This document shows positions 7,915 through 17,960 of a stretch of 64,000 bases of DNA, one piece after another; position 1 is the stretch's first letter; each line of letters begins with the position of its first letter. The DNA comes from Halostreptopolyspora alba (GTDB lineage Bacteria > Actinomycetota > Actinomycetes > Streptosporangiales > Streptosporangiaceae): assembly GCA_003725585.1 (NCBI GenBank), contig RJMB01000009.1:6787-70786 (forward strand), written 5' to 3'. The position numbers and the translations under genes were made by a program. Below the pieces are notes generated by a model that worked only from the letters and a program-made list of their open reading frames with translations, was not told where the DNA came from and searched no databases.

Positions 7915-9522
7915 GTGTTGCCCACGCTCTCCGATGTTCTGCGGCTTCCCGCCCTGCAACGGGCGCGCCCCAGGGTCGTGGTCGGCTCGGACCACCTCAA
8001 CGTCACGGTGCGCTGGGTGCACATCGCCGAGGTCACCGACCTGGCACACCTGCTACGTGGCGGTGAGCTGGTGCTCACCACCGGTATCGCGATGCCCGAC
8101 GAGCCCGAGGCGCTGCGGCGCTACGTCGACGACCTCGCCGCCGTGGGTGTCAGCGGCATAGCGGTCGAGCTGGGCCGCAAGTACCACACCGACCTTCCCA
8201 AGGCGCTCCTCGACGCCGCGCGCGAGGCCCGCATCCCCGTGATATCACTGGACCGCGAGGCGCGGTTCGTGGAGATCACCGAGGCCGTACACGTCCGTGT
8301 GGTCAACGAGCAACTGGAGGAGCTGCGCGAGTCCGAACGGCTCCACGAGGTCTTCACCCAACTCTCCGTCGACGGCGCCGAGCCGACCCAGGTGCTTCGG
8401 GAGGTGGCGCGGCTCTCCGGGTGTCCGGCGGTGCTGGAGAACCTCACGCACCAGGTACTCGCCTGCGACCTCAACGGGGAGGATCCCAGCATCCTGACCT
8501 CGTGGGAGAACCGCTCGCGCGCGGTGCGCACCGGCCTGCGGACGGTGCACGATCCCGGCACCGGCTGGCTGGTCACAACGGTGGGCGCGCGTGGCCAGGA
8601 CTGGGGGCGGCTCATCCTCATCTGCGGCGCGGCCCCCTCCCCGACGCAGACCATGCTTGTGGAGCGCGCCGCGACGACACTCGCGCTCGGCCGGCTCCTC
8701 GAACGCCACCAGGAGAGCCTGGAGCGTCAGACACACCGCACGATCATCGCGGGGATCATCGACCGCAGTTACTCGGATCCCGAGGAGGCGCTGGTGCGGG
8801 CCCGTGCCGTCGGTGTTCCCCTGTCCGGGCGGCAGCTCATCGGGCTGGTGCTGCGGCTGCGGACCGGTGGCTCTGGGCTGGCCGCCCAGGCGCGGCTGGC
8901 CGACACCGCCGAAGGCGCCGCCCGTGCCTGCCGCGAGCTGCGGCTGCCCGCTCTGGTGGGTTCGCTGGACGACGTTCGGGTCGGCATCCTGCTGGCGCTG
9001 CCCGAGCGGGAGGGCCTGGACTCCTGCCTGCACCGGCTCGCCGACCGGATACACGAACGTGTCGGCGGTCGGCCGGTGCTCGCTGTCGGCTCGCGGGCGG
9101 AGGACATCCGGGAGGTACGCCGGTCCTTCCTCGAGGCGCGCCAGGTCGGCGACGTCGCCGTGTGCCAGACGGAACACCGCCCGTTCTACCGGCTTCCCGA
9201 CCTGCACCTGCGTGGTCTACTACACCTCTTTCGCGACGACGAGCGGCTGCAGACCTACGTGGAGCGCGAGCTCGGCCCCCTGCTCTCCTACGACGCCCGC
9301 CACGACAGCGACCTGACCGAGATGCTGCGCCGCTACCTCGAGGCCGGCCGCAACAAGGCGCTGGCCGCATCCAGCGCGCACCTGTCCCGGCCGGCGTTCT
9401 ACGAGCGGCTGCGGCGCATCTCCCGCGTGTTGGAGGTCGACCTGGACTCCGTGGAGACCTGCCTCTCGCTGCACGTCGCGCTACTCTCGCTGGACTCGGT
9501 GCGCGACCGGGTCACCGGCTGA
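7915..9522 (+). CDS. PucR-family transcriptional regulator
   Basis: The protein has 535 residues. The N-terminal PucR sensor domain (from LPTLSDVL, residues ~3-125) is followed by a GGDEF-like middle domain and a C-terminal PucR helix-turn-helix (DLTEMLRRYLEAGRNKALAA ... LSRPAFYERLRRIS). The start is GTG, or the TTG directly after it, behind GAGGAG; further upstream frame has no family similarity. PucR proteins activate nitrogen or amino-acid catabolic genes in response to a metabolite. The adjacent divergent aminotransferase is the likely target. Confidence 0.9.
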   Translation: MLPTLSDVLRLPALQRARPRVVVGSDHLNVTVRWVHIAEVTDLAHLLRGGELVLTTGIAMPDEPEALRRYVDDLAAVGVSGIAVELGRKYHTDLPKALLDAAREARIPVISLDREARFVEITEAVHVRVVNEQLEELRESERLHEVFTQLSVDGAEPTQVLREVARLSGCPAVLENLTHQVLACDLNGEDPSILTSWENRSRAVRTGLRTVHDPGTGWLVTTVGARGQDWGRLILICGAAPSPTQTMLVERAATTLALGRLLERHQESLERQTHRTIIAGIIDRSYSDPEEALVRARAVGVPLSGRQLIGLVLRLRTGGSGLAAQARLADTAEGAARACRELRLPALVGSLDDVRVGILLALPEREGLDSCLHRLADRIHERVGGRPVLAVGSRAEDIREVRRSFLEARQVGDVAVCQTEHRPFYRLPDLHLRGLLHLFRDDERLQTYVERELGPLLSYDARHDSDLTEMLRRYLEAGRNKALAASSAHLSRPAFYERLRRISRVLEVDLDSVETCLSLHVALLSLDSVRDRVTG

Positions 9523-9532
9523 TCCGCGGCTC

Positions 9533-10009
9533 TCAGCCGGCGAGCAACGCCATTGCCACCCCGGGAGCGTAGACCAGCAGCAGGAACCGCGCTGTCCGGG
9601 TAACGAACGTCACGGTGACGAAGGCCAGGAACGGCATCCGGACGGTCCCGGCCAGCACGCAGATCACCATGAACGGCGGGACACTGGTCAGGGAGCTGAC
9701 ACCGACCAGCCCGGCCGTCCACCACGGGCTCCCCTCGGCCCTGCGCCGCCACCCGGACACGCGTTCGCTCCACCGGTTGGGCTTTTCCGCCCTGCGACGC
9801 AGCCACGGGATGTCGAGCGCTCCGCGCCCCACGTAGTAGTAGCCGACCTTGCCGGCGGTCTGGCCGAACCCCGCCGCCACGGCCATGGCGAACAGGGCTC
9901 CCTCTCCGCTTATGGCCGTCGCCGCGCCCACCAGGTAGAGCTCCACGTTGAGGACCGGCAGCAACGCGGAGGCCAGGCCGAACAGAAACGCCATGAGCGT
10001 CTCGACCAC
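9533..10009 (-). CDS. VTT/DedA-like membrane protein
   Basis: The protein has 158 residues with four to five hydrophobic segments and the central G-x-x-x-G-K-x-x-x-Y-Y-x-G-R pattern (GQTAGKVGYYYVGRGAL) of SNARE-associated/VTT (YqaA/DedA) proteins, which act in lipid scrambling or envelope homeostasis. The GTG start has GGAGAGCC upstream. It follows rlmN by 36 nt on the same strand, so the two may be co-transcribed. It is convergent with the PucR gene. Confidence 0.72.
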   Translation of the reverse strand: MVETLMAFLFGLASALLPVLNVELYLVGAATAISGEGALFAMAVAAGFGQTAGKVGYYYVGRGALDIPWLRRRAEKPNRWSERVSGWRRRAEGSPWWTAGLVGVSSLTSVPPFMVICVLAGTVRMPFLAFVTVTFVTRTARFLLLVYAPGVAMALLAG

Positions 10010-10045
10010 GGTGGCTCTCCAGGGGGTGTGGGCGCGCGGGAGGGG

Positions 10046-11143
10046 CTACTTCTCCGACGCCGCGAGCTGGCCGCACGCTCCGTCGATCTCCTGGCCCCGG
10101 GTGTCGCGCACGGTCACCGGGACACCGTGGGACTCCAGCCGACGTACGAACTCGCGTTCGTCCTCCGGCCGCGACGCCGTCCACTTCGAGCCGGGAGTGG
10201 GGTTGAGCGGGATCAGGTTGACGTGGGCCAAGTGCCCGGACAGCAACTCACCGAGGAGGTCGGCGCGCCACGCCTGGTCGTTGATGTCGCGGATCAGCGC
10301 GTACTCGACCGAGACGCGGCGTCCGGTGGCCGCGGCGTAGGCCCACGCGGCGTCGAGCACCTCGGCGACCTTCCAGCGGGTGTTGACCGGGACGAGCTCG
10401 TCGCGGAGCTCGTCGTCGGGCGCGTGCAGCGATATGGCCAGCCGGACCTGCATACGCTCGGCGGTCAGCTTCTCGATGGCCGGGACCAGCCCCACCGTGG
10501 ACACCGTGACGCCGCGCTGGGCGATCCCCAGCCCAGCGGGCACGGGGTCGGTCATCCGACGCACCGACTCCAACACCCGCCGGGAGTTGGCCAACGGCTC
10601 CCCCATGCCCATGAACACGATGTTGCTGATACGGCCGGGACCGCCGGAGACCTCGCCCCGCGCCAGGTCACGCGCGCTGGAGACCACCTGATCGACGATC
10701 TCCGCGGTGGACAGGTTCCGGGTGAGGCCGTTCTGTCCCGTCGCGCAGAAGGGGCAGTTCATCCCGCACCCCGCCTGGGAGGACACACACAGTGTCACGC
10801 GGTCCGGGTAGCGCATGAGGACCGACTCGAACATCACCCCGTCGAACGCCTTCCACAGCGTCTTGCGCGTCATGCCGTTGTCGCAGGTGATGTGACGCAC
10901 CGGCGTGAGCAGGGTGGGCAGCAGCGCCTCGCCGAGGCTCTCGCGCGAGGCGGCGGGCAGGTCGGTCATGGTCGTGGTGTCGGACTCCAGGTGGCCGAAG
11001 TAGTGCTGGGCCAGCTGCTTGGCGCGGAACGCCTTCTCCCCCAGGTCGGTGACCACCGCCCCGCGTTCCTCGGGACTGAGGTCGGCGAGGTGTCGGGGCG
11101 GGTTGGACCGGCGCGGGGCGGCGAATGTGAGCTCGGCAGGCAT
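10046..11143 (-). CDS. rlmN: Dual-specificity 23S rRNA/tRNA adenine-2-methyltransferase RlmN
   Basis: This radical-SAM enzyme methylates C2 of A2503 in 23S rRNA and A37 of some tRNAs. It has 365 residues. The cluster motif [12 protein letters not shown] (CxxxCxxC) lies near residue 125. [12 protein letters not shown] and the final part with LNPTPGSKW are family landmarks. One of the two mechanistic cysteines should lie in the segment [16 protein letters not shown] near the end. The ATG start opens [10 protein letters not shown]. Position beyond cdsA/frr is the usual actinobacterial neighbourhood, although four genes are inserted between them here. Confidence 0.95.
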   Translation of the reverse strand: MPAELTFAAPRRSNPPRHLADLSPEERGAVVTDLGEKAFRAKQLAQHYFGHLESDTTTMTDLPAASRESLGEALLPTLLTPVRHITCDNGMTRKTLWKAFDGVMFESVLMRYPDRVTLCVSSQAGCGMNCPFCATGQNGLTRNLSTAEIVDQVVSSARDLARGEVSGGPGRISNIVFMGMGEPLANSRRVLESVRRMTDPVPAGLGIAQRGVTVSTVGLVPAIEKLTAERMQVRLAISLHAPDDELRDELVPVNTRWKVAEVLDAAWAYAAATGRRVSVEYALIRDINDQAWRADLLGELLSGHLAHVNLIPLNPTPGSKWTASRPEDEREFVRRLESHGVPVTVRDTRGQEIDGACGQLAASEK

Positions 11144-11324
11144 GAGAATCCCAGGGACGGACGGCGGTGAAGCCGCGACGAATCGGGGTTCGCGCGGTAG
11201 TTTGAAGACCTGTATGACCTAGAACGTGCCGAGGCCGAATTCCGACCGTTGAGGCACACGTTCATACTATGCGGCGTGCGGGACGGCACCGGTCAGTAGG
11301 TCACGACCCGGGAAGGAGGACAGG

Positions 11325-12410
11325 TTGGCCGGAGTTCGAGTCCTCCTCAACCAGGTCAGCCCATACCTAAGCCGCCGCGTGGTCGTCGAGAACGACGCCC
11401 GTACCACCGCCGCGTACCTACTCGACGCCCAGGGCGACGTCCGGGTCCCGGTCTGGCTGGCCAACCACCAGGCCGCGCCCGAAACCAGCGACCCCAGCGG
11501 GCTGTACCGGGGCCAGGCCCCCCTCATGCCCGCGACGCACACCAAACACCCCCACGGTCGCGCCCGGTTCGCCCCCGACCAGCTGCGGGCCGTGTGGTTC
11601 GAGGAGGGCGACGGAGTCGCGCTGCTCGACGGCGACACTCCCCTCGCGATCATCCCCGGCTGGGCCGAGGCCGACAACGGCCTGCCCGGCTACGCGCGCG
11701 AGGCCGTCGGACGAAGCGCGTTCGCGTGGGAGCTCGACGCGGTCGAGTCCCGGCTGTGGCCGCGCGTGGTGCACGCCGAGGCGTACTGGAACTGGCGCGC
11801 CTCCCCCCACGCGTGGCGAAGCGTGCAGCGCACCGTGTTCAACCATCTCAGGCGCACGATCGGTCCCGCCGGCCACTACTGGGACGTGTCCGACGGTCAC
11901 GCCCCCCTCGTCCGGGTTTCGGAGCACCCGCCCCATGCCGGCCGCCCCTTCACCATCCTGAGCACCGTTGGCATGTGCGGACAGCGCATGCCCACGCTCG
12001 ACCGCTACATGGCCGACACATCGGCCTACGCGCGGATCGAGCTGGGGTTGGCGACCACCATGCCCGCGCATCTCGCCGCCCGGATCTTCCGCTGGATCGC
12101 CGCGTTCCCGTGGCGGGCGGTCACCTGGTTCGGTCCCGGGCACAGCGTCAAGTGGCTCGACACCGCCGAGGACGCGGCCATGCGTGGGGAAAGCACCGCC
12201 GTACTTCTCGTGGCCGACCCCACACCCCTGTCAGAGGAAGGGTCGATGCGTCCGCCGGACACCTCCGGGCTGACCTTCCACGGCGACCCGGTGCGGTGGC
12301 TGTGGATCGTCCCGATCACCCACTCCGAACGCCTCTTCGCCCGGGAGCACGACACCACCACCCTGATCGACAAGCTCGCCGCCGAGGGGCGCAACTGGGT
12401 CCTCGGCTAA
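11325..12410 (+). CDS. Suppressor-of-fused (SUFU) domain protein
   Basis: The protein has 361 residues from a TTG preceded by GGAAGGAGGA. Its second half contains the SUFU-domain pattern: TILSTVGMCGQRMP, ARIELGLA, FPWRAVTWFGPGHSVKW and the closing FHGDPVRWLWIVPITHSERLFARE. Bacterial SUFU proteins occur in polymorphic-toxin immunity and other unknown settings. No toxin gene is visible beside it. The N-terminal 150 residues are less typical. The gene lies alone between rlmN (divergent) and the MFS remnant (convergent). Confidence 0.8.
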   Translation: MAGVRVLLNQVSPYLSRRVVVENDARTTAAYLLDAQGDVRVPVWLANHQAAPETSDPSGLYRGQAPLMPATHTKHPHGRARFAPDQLRAVWFEEGDGVALLDGDTPLAIIPGWAEADNGLPGYAREAVGRSAFAWELDAVESRLWPRVVHAEAYWNWRASPHAWRSVQRTVFNHLRRTIGPAGHYWDVSDGHAPLVRVSEHPPHAGRPFTILSTVGMCGQRMPTLDRYMADTSAYARIELGLATTMPAHLAARIFRWIAAFPWRAVTWFGPGHSVKWLDTAEDAAMRGESTAVLLVADPTPLSEEGSMRPPDTSGLTFHGDPVRWLWIVPITHSERLFAREHDTTTLIDKLAAEGRNWVLG

Positions 12411-12429
12411 CACCACCCTCGCCCACCAC

Positions 12430-12860
12430 TCAATGCGCCCTCGTGCCGATACCCGTCCCCCGGGGCTTGGCCCGGCGCGGGGAAGGCGGACGCAGGGTCA
12501 CGGCCAGGCCGGACACAGCCGTGGTGAGTACCGCCATCGCGAGGAAGGCGGGCCGGCAGTCCTCGCCGGTGGCCCCCACGAACGCGACGAGCGCCGCGAT
12601 CCCGACGGCGCCCCCGAACTGTTTGCTCGTGTTCATCAGCCCGGACGCGGCTCCGGCGTTCTCGGTGTCGACCCCCGAGGTGACCACGGTCGCCAGTGGC
12701 GTGTTCAGCAGCCCGCCACCGACGCCGATCAGCAGTGCGGGACCGAGGAACGTGTCGACGTAGCCCGCGGGAGTGGCCAGCCCTGCCACACCAGCCCTGC
12801 GGTGGCGACGAGCGCACCGGCCGCGACGAGGCGCGCGGAGGGGAGCCGCCGCCCGTGACC
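12430..12860 (-). pseudogene. Remnant of an EmrB/QacA-type MFS efflux pump
   Basis: Only the last quarter of a 14-helix drug/proton antiporter is present. The stretch LIGVGGGLLNTPLATVVTS, then AGAASGLMNTSKQFGGAVG, is the typical C-terminal half of DHA2 transporters. The preceding helix (SARLVAAGALVATAGLVWQ) is in a different frame, so a frameshift lies near 12790. Roughly the first 300 residues are missing; upstream sequence is occupied by the start of the next gene. Confidence 0.75.
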
Positions 12861-12941
12861 GGGTGGGAACACTCGCGCGCGGAAACCAACTATCCTGGAA
12901 TGCCCCGGCCGGGACCGCCCCAACCCCCACAGAGGTCGCCC

Positions 12942-13199
12942 GTGTCCGAGTCGCTCGCTCTCCCGTTCTACGTCCTGCTCACCGTGCTCGCCCTCGGGTG
13001 CGCGTTCTTCCTCGCCCAGGCGATCTACCCGAGGCTCAGCTGGGTGCTGACGAAGTGGCAGTACCGTAACCCGGACATGGTGGAACCCAGCGCGATCGTG
13101 TTCCAGCTCCGCCGTGTCAAGGCCATCGTGCTGTTCGGCGTCTTCCTCGTGGCGCTACTACTGCTGTTCAACGTCGGGGACACCCTGCCCGGCGGGTGA
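12942..13199 (+). CDS. Small two-helix membrane protein (DUF6199-like)
   Basis: The protein has 85 residues starting at GTG (VSESLALPFYVLL) with AGAGG 6 nt upstream; an in-frame ATG at 12900 is an alternative. Two hydrophobic helices (residues ~5-25 and ~60-80) flank the cytosolic segment WQYRNPDMVEPSAIVFQLRR. The arrangement of a W-x-Y-R-(D/N)-P-(E/D)-x-x-E-P-S motif between two helices resembles the small actinobacterial DUF6199 proteins. The function is unknown. Confidence 0.6.
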   Translation: MSESLALPFYVLLTVLALGCAFFLAQAIYPRLSWVLTKWQYRNPDMVEPSAIVFQLRRVKAIVLFGVFLVALLLLFNVGDTLPGG

Positions 13200-13582
13200 T
13201 GGCCACCTCCGAACCAGCGGGCCGACCCCGCGAATCCGACGGTCCACGAGTTGACAACGGCCGTGGAGATTCGTGAGCCCCTCAACGGGGACCTTCCCGA
13301 CGTGTCGATCCACGGCATCGGAACCCGCGGCCGCCCGAACGGAGCGGGACGTGTGCCACATCGGTACCGTCCCGACCTCACGATCATCGCGGTGGCGGCG
13401 GAGGGCGCTCGTCCGTGACGGACGTGGCCACAGCGCGCCCCCCACGTCCGTAACCTCCCCTCAGGAGCACGAATCCTCACATTCGGTTACGACGCGGTCC
13501 ACGACTATCTTGAGAGCGTGGATGAGGGCTCCCTCCACCAACCGTCCAACAGGAGCCCAACAGCCAACCGTGGAGGACACAC
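13200..13582. other. Gene-free stretch upstream of the AlaX gene
   Basis: About 380 nt without a credible gene. A consensus TTGACA lies at 13251-13256, but the sequence 17 nt downstream (TGAGCC) is a poor -10. Nearer the next gene, CTATCTT at 13506 could be a -10 element. It presumably carries the promoter of the tRNA editing gene; nothing else is seen. Confidence 0.35.
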
Positions 13583-14353
13583 ATGGGAGTTCCGGGCGAG
13601 AAGAACGCGCCACGACCGCCGAAGGATCTGGCCGAGTCCGAGCTCTTCGCCGTTGACGCCTACCGTCGCTCCTTCGACAGCGCGGTACTCGATGTCGACC
13701 GCGAACAGAACCGCGTGGCGCTGGCCCGCACGGCGTTCTACCCGGGTGGTGGTGGGCAACCGCACGACCTGGGAGAGCTGCGGTGGGACGGCGGAAGCTG
13801 CCAGGTCACCAAGGTCACGCGCGAGGGCGGCCAAATCTGGCACTGGCTGGACGCGGCCGAGCCCCCCGGTAACGGGGTCGAGGTCTTCGGCGACATCGAC
13901 TGGCAGCGCCGGCACCTGCTCATGCGCACGCACACCGCATTGCACATCCTCTGCGGCGTCATCTGGACCGAGTACCAGATCGCCGTCACCGGTGGAAACA
14001 TGGAGCCTGGCAAAGGGCGGCTGGACTTCCCCCTCGAGGGGATCTCCACCGAGCTGGGCCAACGTGTCGAGCGGCGAATCAACGAGGAGATCGACCGGGC
14101 GCGCGAGGTGGTCGTGGACTTCATGGGCCGCTCCGAGGCCGACCTCGACCCGGCCCTGATCCGCACCGCGGCCAACCTGATCCCCAGGGAGATCGACCCG
14201 CTGCGAGTGATCGACATCGTCGGCCTCGACAAGCAGGCCGACGGAGGAACGCACGTCACCAGCACGGCCGACGTCGGCCGCGTCGCCGTCACCGGCACCA
14301 GTTCCAAGGGCAAGGGGAACAAGCGGATCCGTCTGGAGGTCACCTCCGGTTAG
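13583..14353 (+). CDS. AlaX-type trans-editing enzyme (alanyl-tRNA editing protein)
   Basis: The protein has 256 residues and is a free-standing homologue of the AlaRS editing domain, which removes Ser or Gly from mischarged tRNA-Ala. FYPGGGGQPHDLG lies in the N-terminal barrel. The zinc site is formed by RTHTALHIL (HxxxH) and the later QADGGTHVTS segment, where the Cys of the AlaRS CxGTH motif is replaced by Asp; this replacement also occurs in other AlaX proteins. The ATG lies just after a stretch ending GTGGAGGACACAC, a plausible ribosome site. It is convergent with cdsA. Confidence 0.9.
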   Translation: MGVPGEKNAPRPPKDLAESELFAVDAYRRSFDSAVLDVDREQNRVALARTAFYPGGGGQPHDLGELRWDGGSCQVTKVTREGGQIWHWLDAAEPPGNGVEVFGDIDWQRRHLLMRTHTALHILCGVIWTEYQIAVTGGNMEPGKGRLDFPLEGISTELGQRVERRINEEIDRAREVVVDFMGRSEADLDPALIRTAANLIPREIDPLRVIDIVGLDKQADGGTHVTSTADVGRVAVTGTSSKGKGNKRIRLEVTSG

Positions 14354-14455
14354 CGCCGGCCCCGCGTCGGCGTCCTCACCACAACGAACACCCGCGGCTC
14401 CGAACCGGGGTACGGGCCGGTCGGTGACGGCGGCCGCCACCGGCCCGAACGGCGA

Positions 14456-15460
14456 TCACACCAGCAGGGTCAGCACCACCCAGGCCACCGGGCCCGCGAT
14501 GAGCAGCGAGTCGACCCGGTCGAGGAGCCCACCGTGGCCGGGCATGAAACGGCCCATGTCCTTCATGCCCAGGTCTCGCTTGACCAGGGACTCGATCAGG
14601 TCACCCACGGTCGCGGCGAGCACCACGGCGACACCGAGCACGATTCCGGCCCACGCCGGGCCGCCCAGCATCAGCTCCACCGTGAGGGCACCCGCGATCA
14701 TGCAGCCCAACACCGAGCCGGCGAACCCCTCCCAGGTCTTGTTCGGGCTGATGACCGGGGCCATCTTGTGGCGACCGGCGAGAATCCCGGCGAAATAGCC
14801 GCCGATGTCGCTGCTGATCGTCACCACGATGAAGGCGATGATCCGCTGCTGACCATCGTCGGGCGCCGCGATCAACAACTGCCAGGTGCCCAGCAGGAAC
14901 GGTAGGTAAAGCAGGCTGAACAGGTTCGCCGCCGTGTCGCGCACGTAGCCGTCGGAGCCCGCGCGCAACCGCCACGACAGGGCCACGATCGCGGTGATCG
15001 CGGTAGCGCCCACCAGCCACGCCGGGCCACCGAAATGGGCGCACACCTGCATGGCCACGCCCCCGACGAGGAGCGGAGGAAGCGCCAGGGCCACCCCCTG
15101 GCCGGAGACCGCCCGGGCCAACTCGCGCAGTCCGAGCAACACCGCCGCGGAGGTGATGGCGACGAACGCCTGGGGATAGGGGTAGATCGAGACCAGTACC
15201 AAGGCCCCGAGCGCCACCCCCGAGCCGATGGCCAACGGCAGGTTCCGCCCGGTACGGACGGGTTCCCCTCCGGGTTTGTGCAGCACGAACCGCTGCTTGT
15301 CCGCTGCGCCGTCCGGTGGGGGGCCGCCGTTCTGGTTCCCCTCACCCGTGGGGGCGGACTCCGCCGACTGTCCCCTCTCACCCACGTCGTCGGAGGTGAG
15401 ATCGCCGGAGGGGCGGCGGCTCTCACCATTCGCGTCAGGGGCCGGTTCGGAGTTCAACAC
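14456..15460 (-). CDS. cdsA: Phosphatidate cytidylyltransferase
   Basis: This integral membrane enzyme makes CDP-diacylglycerol from phosphatidate and CTP for phospholipid synthesis. It has 334 residues. An acidic/Pro-rich N-terminal extension (~80 residues) is followed by about eight membrane helices and the C-terminal signature KRDLGMKDMGRFMPGHGG then LLDR. It begins at GTG only 5 nt after the frr stop, so it is translated from the same transcript. Confidence 0.95.
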   Translation of the reverse strand: MLNSEPAPDANGESRRPSGDLTSDDVGERGQSAESAPTGEGNQNGGPPPDGAADKQRFVLHKPGGEPVRTGRNLPLAIGSGVALGALVLVSIYPYPQAFVAITSAAVLLGLRELARAVSGQGVALALPPLLVGGVAMQVCAHFGGPAWLVGATAITAIVALSWRLRAGSDGYVRDTAANLFSLLYLPFLLGTWQLLIAAPDDGQQRIIAFIVVTISSDIGGYFAGILAGRHKMAPVISPNKTWEGFAGSVLGCMIAGALTVELMLGGPAWAGIVLGVAVVLAATVGDLIESLVKRDLGMKDMGRFMPGHGGLLDRVDSLLIAGPVAWVVLTLLV

Positions 15461-15465
15461 GGGAA

Positions 15466-16023
15466 TCAGACCTCGAGGAGTTCCGATTCCTTGTGTTTGA
15501 GTAGCTCGTCGACCTCGCCGACATACTTGTGGGTCAGCTCCTCCAGCTCCTCCTGGGCACGGTGCCCCTCATCCTCGCCGATCTCGCCGGACTTGACCGC
15601 CTTGTCCAGCGCGTCCTTGGCATGGCGGCGTATGTTGCGGATCGAGACCTTGCCGTCCTCGGCCTTGCTCCGCACGACCTTGATGTACTCCTTGCGGCGC
15701 TCCTCCGACAGGTCGGGGAACACCACCCGGATCACGTTGCCGTCGTTGGCCGGGTTGACCCCCAGGTCGCTGTCGCGGATGGCCCTCTCGATGGCCTGCA
15801 TGGAACTCTTGTCGAACGGTGAGATCACCACCATGCGCGGCTCTGGGACGGCGAACGACGCGAGCTGGTTGATGGGGGTCTGGACACCGTAGTACTCGGC
15901 CGTGACCTTGCTGAACGTCGCGGGGCCAGGCCGTCCCGTACGGATCGCGGCGAAGTCCCCCTTGGCGACTCCGACGGCCTTCTCCATCTTCTCCTCGGCC
16001 TCGAGAAGTGTCTCTTCGATCAT
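15466..16023 (-). CDS. frr: Ribosome recycling factor
   Basis: This factor splits post-termination ribosomes together with EF-G. At 185 residues it has the normal length. Family landmarks are [59 protein letters not shown] and the C-terminal helix with [10 protein letters not shown]. It lies between pyrH (47 nt upstream) and cdsA (5 nt downstream), the standard order. Confidence 0.97.
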   Translation of the reverse strand: MIEETLLEAEEKMEKAVGVAKGDFAAIRTGRPGPATFSKVTAEYYGVQTPINQLASFAVPEPRMVVISPFDKSSMQAIERAIRDSDLGVNPANDGNVIRVVFPDLSEERRKEYIKVVRSKAEDGKVSIRNIRRHAKDALDKAVKSGEIGEDEGHRAQEELEELTHKYVGEVDELLKHKESELLEV

Positions 16024-16070
16024 GTCGGCTCCCGTGAGTCGCGTTGCGTCAGTTCGGGGTCAGCGCGAGG

Positions 16071-16835
16071 TCAGTTGTCGGCGGGACACACGATGGTGCC
16101 GATCTTCTCACCGCGTGTGGCGCGGACGATATTTCCCCGCGTCATCAGGTCGAAGACGACGATCGGCAGCCCGTTGTCCATGCACAGGCTCACCGCCGTG
16201 GCGTCCATGACCTTCAGGCCACGGGTCAGCACGTCGTTGTAGTCGAGCCGGTCGAACTTCACCGCGTGCGGGTTGCGTCGCGGATCGGAATCGTAGACCC
16301 CATCGACCTGCGTACCCTTCAGAACCGCCTTCGCACCGATCTCCAGCGCACGCTGGGCGGCGGTGGTGTCCGTGGAGAAGAAGGGCGCCCCCAGACCGGC
16401 GCCGAAGATCACGACGCGCCCCTTCTGCAGGTGACGCACAGCGCGACGCGGGATATACGCCTCGGCGACCTGGCTCATGTGGATAGAGGTCTGCACGCGG
16501 GTCTCGATCCCGAGCCGCTCCAGGAAGTCCTGCAGGGCCAGACAATTGATGACGGTGCCGAGCATCCCCATGTAGTCGGCGCGGCCGCGCTCCATCCCTC
16601 CGGCGTACAGCGCCTGCCCGCGGAACATGTTCCCACCACCGACGACGACGGCGACCTCGATCCCCTCGGACACGGCGTCGGCGACCGCCGCGGCGATGTA
16701 CTCGACGACCTCGGGGGCGATCCCCAGTTGGTCGCCACCGGCGAAGGCTTCCCCCGACAACTTCAGGACGACGCGCCCCCAGCCCTGCTCGTGCATGGGT
16801 GCGTCGTCTTCCTTCGCGCTACCTTCGTTCGGCAC
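16071..16835 (-). CDS. pyrH: Uridylate kinase
   Basis: This amino-acid-kinase-fold enzyme converts UMP to UDP. It has 254 residues from a GTG ([13 protein letters not shown]) preceded by GAAGGAGG at 9-nt spacing. A later ATG (MHEQGWGR) lacks a ribosome site, and actinobacterial PyrH proteins usually carry such an N-terminal extension. Motifs: [13 protein letters not shown] (phosphate-binding Lys), [28 protein letters not shown] and [14 protein letters not shown]. Confidence 0.95.
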   Translation of the reverse strand: MPNEGSAKEDDAPMHEQGWGRVVLKLSGEAFAGGDQLGIAPEVVEYIAAAVADAVSEGIEVAVVVGGGNMFRGQALYAGGMERGRADYMGMLGTVINCLALQDFLERLGIETRVQTSIHMSQVAEAYIPRRAVRHLQKGRVVIFGAGLGAPFFSTDTTAAQRALEIGAKAVLKGTQVDGVYDSDPRRNPHAVKFDRLDYNDVLTRGLKVMDATAVSLCMDNGLPIVVFDLMTRGNIVRATRGEKIGTIVCPADN

Positions 16836-17027
16836 GGCGCTCGGCCTCCTTCGTCGTTCCCCCGAGTGGTACAGCGGTGCCAGGCCCACCCGGTCCGTGG
16901 CCGTGGCCCCGCCGAGACTCTCACGACCGCGACGCCGCCGGTTCCGCGAGCGCTCGGCCTCGCCTGCACCGCACTTGTACACCGGAGGTGCCGGGGAAAC
17001 CCCCGACACCTCCATCATGTCAAAGGC

Positions 17028-17864
17028 TCAGGACTGGCCGACCTTGAACCGGACGAAGCGTCGCACCGTAACGCCCGCCTCGTTGACCACCTGCTCGATG
17101 GTCTTCTTGTTGTCCTTCACGAACGGCTGGCCGAGCAGCGTCGAGTCCTTGTAGAAACCGTTGACCCGACCCTCGATGATCTTGGGCAGCGCCTGCTCGG
17201 GTTTGCCCTCCTCGCGGGCCGTGGCCTCCGCGATCCGACGCTCGCTCTCCACGATGTCCTCGGGCACGTCGTCCTTGGAGACGTACCTCGGCGCGAGCGC
17301 GGCGACCTGCTGGGCGAGGTCCTTGCCGATCTCGGGGTCGGCCTTGTCCAACTCGACCAGTACACCCATGGTCGGCGGCAGGTCGGGGTCGGTCTTGTGC
17401 AGGTAGCTCGCGACGTAGGCGCCCTCGTAGTGCGCGAACCGGTGCAGCTCCAGCTTCTCGCCGATGACGGCGCTCTGCTCCTCGATGAGAGCCTGCACGG
17501 TCTTGCCGTCCGAGGTTTCGGAGGCGAGCAGGGTCGCGAGATCGGCGGGGCCGGTACGCACGACGAGGTCCGCGATGTCGGCCGCGAGCTGCTGGAACTT
17601 GTCGTTCTTGGCGACGAAGTCCGTCTCGCAGTTGAGTTCGACCAGGACCGCGGAGTTGTCGTCGGGCTGGTTCAGCACGACCAGCCCGTTGGCCACGGTG
17701 CGCTCGGCGCGCTTGCCGACGTCCTTGGCGCCCTTGACGCGCAGCACCTCCACCGCGGCGTCGAAGTCGCCATCGGACTCCTCAAGCGCCTTCTTGCAGT
17801 CCATCATGCCGGAGCCGGTCAGGTCTCGCAGCTTCTTCACATCGGCGGCGGTGTAGTTCGCCAT
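17028..17864 (-). CDS. tsf: Elongation factor Ts
   Basis: This is the nucleotide-exchange factor for EF-Tu, 278 residues. The N-terminal UBA-like domain has [16 protein letters not shown]. The core carries [15 protein letters not shown], the TDFV motif that contacts EF-Tu. It follows rpsB by 96 nt on the same strand. Confidence 0.97.
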   Translation of the reverse strand: MANYTAADVKKLRDLTGSGMMDCKKALEESDGDFDAAVEVLRVKGAKDVGKRAERTVANGLVVLNQPDDNSAVLVELNCETDFVAKNDKFQQLAADIADLVVRTGPADLATLLASETSDGKTVQALIEEQSAVIGEKLELHRFAHYEGAYVASYLHKTDPDLPPTMGVLVELDKADPEIGKDLAQQVAALAPRYVSKDDVPEDIVESERRIAEATAREEGKPEQALPKIIEGRVNGFYKDSTLLGQPFVKDNKKTIEQVVNEAGVTVRRFVRFKVGQS

Positions 17865-17960
17865 AGCTGAAATTCCCTAGGTATGGGTCGACAGGTCCTA
17901 ACGGGGCCCGCCACGCGCTGCCGGATCCATCGGGGCGTGGCGGGCCGGGCGAAGGCTGGC

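Noticed and set aside
13583-14353. AlaX inactivated because the Cys of the CxGTH motif is Asp
   Set aside because: The Q-A-D-G-G-T-H variant occurs in other AlaX proteins, and the remaining zinc ligands are intact.
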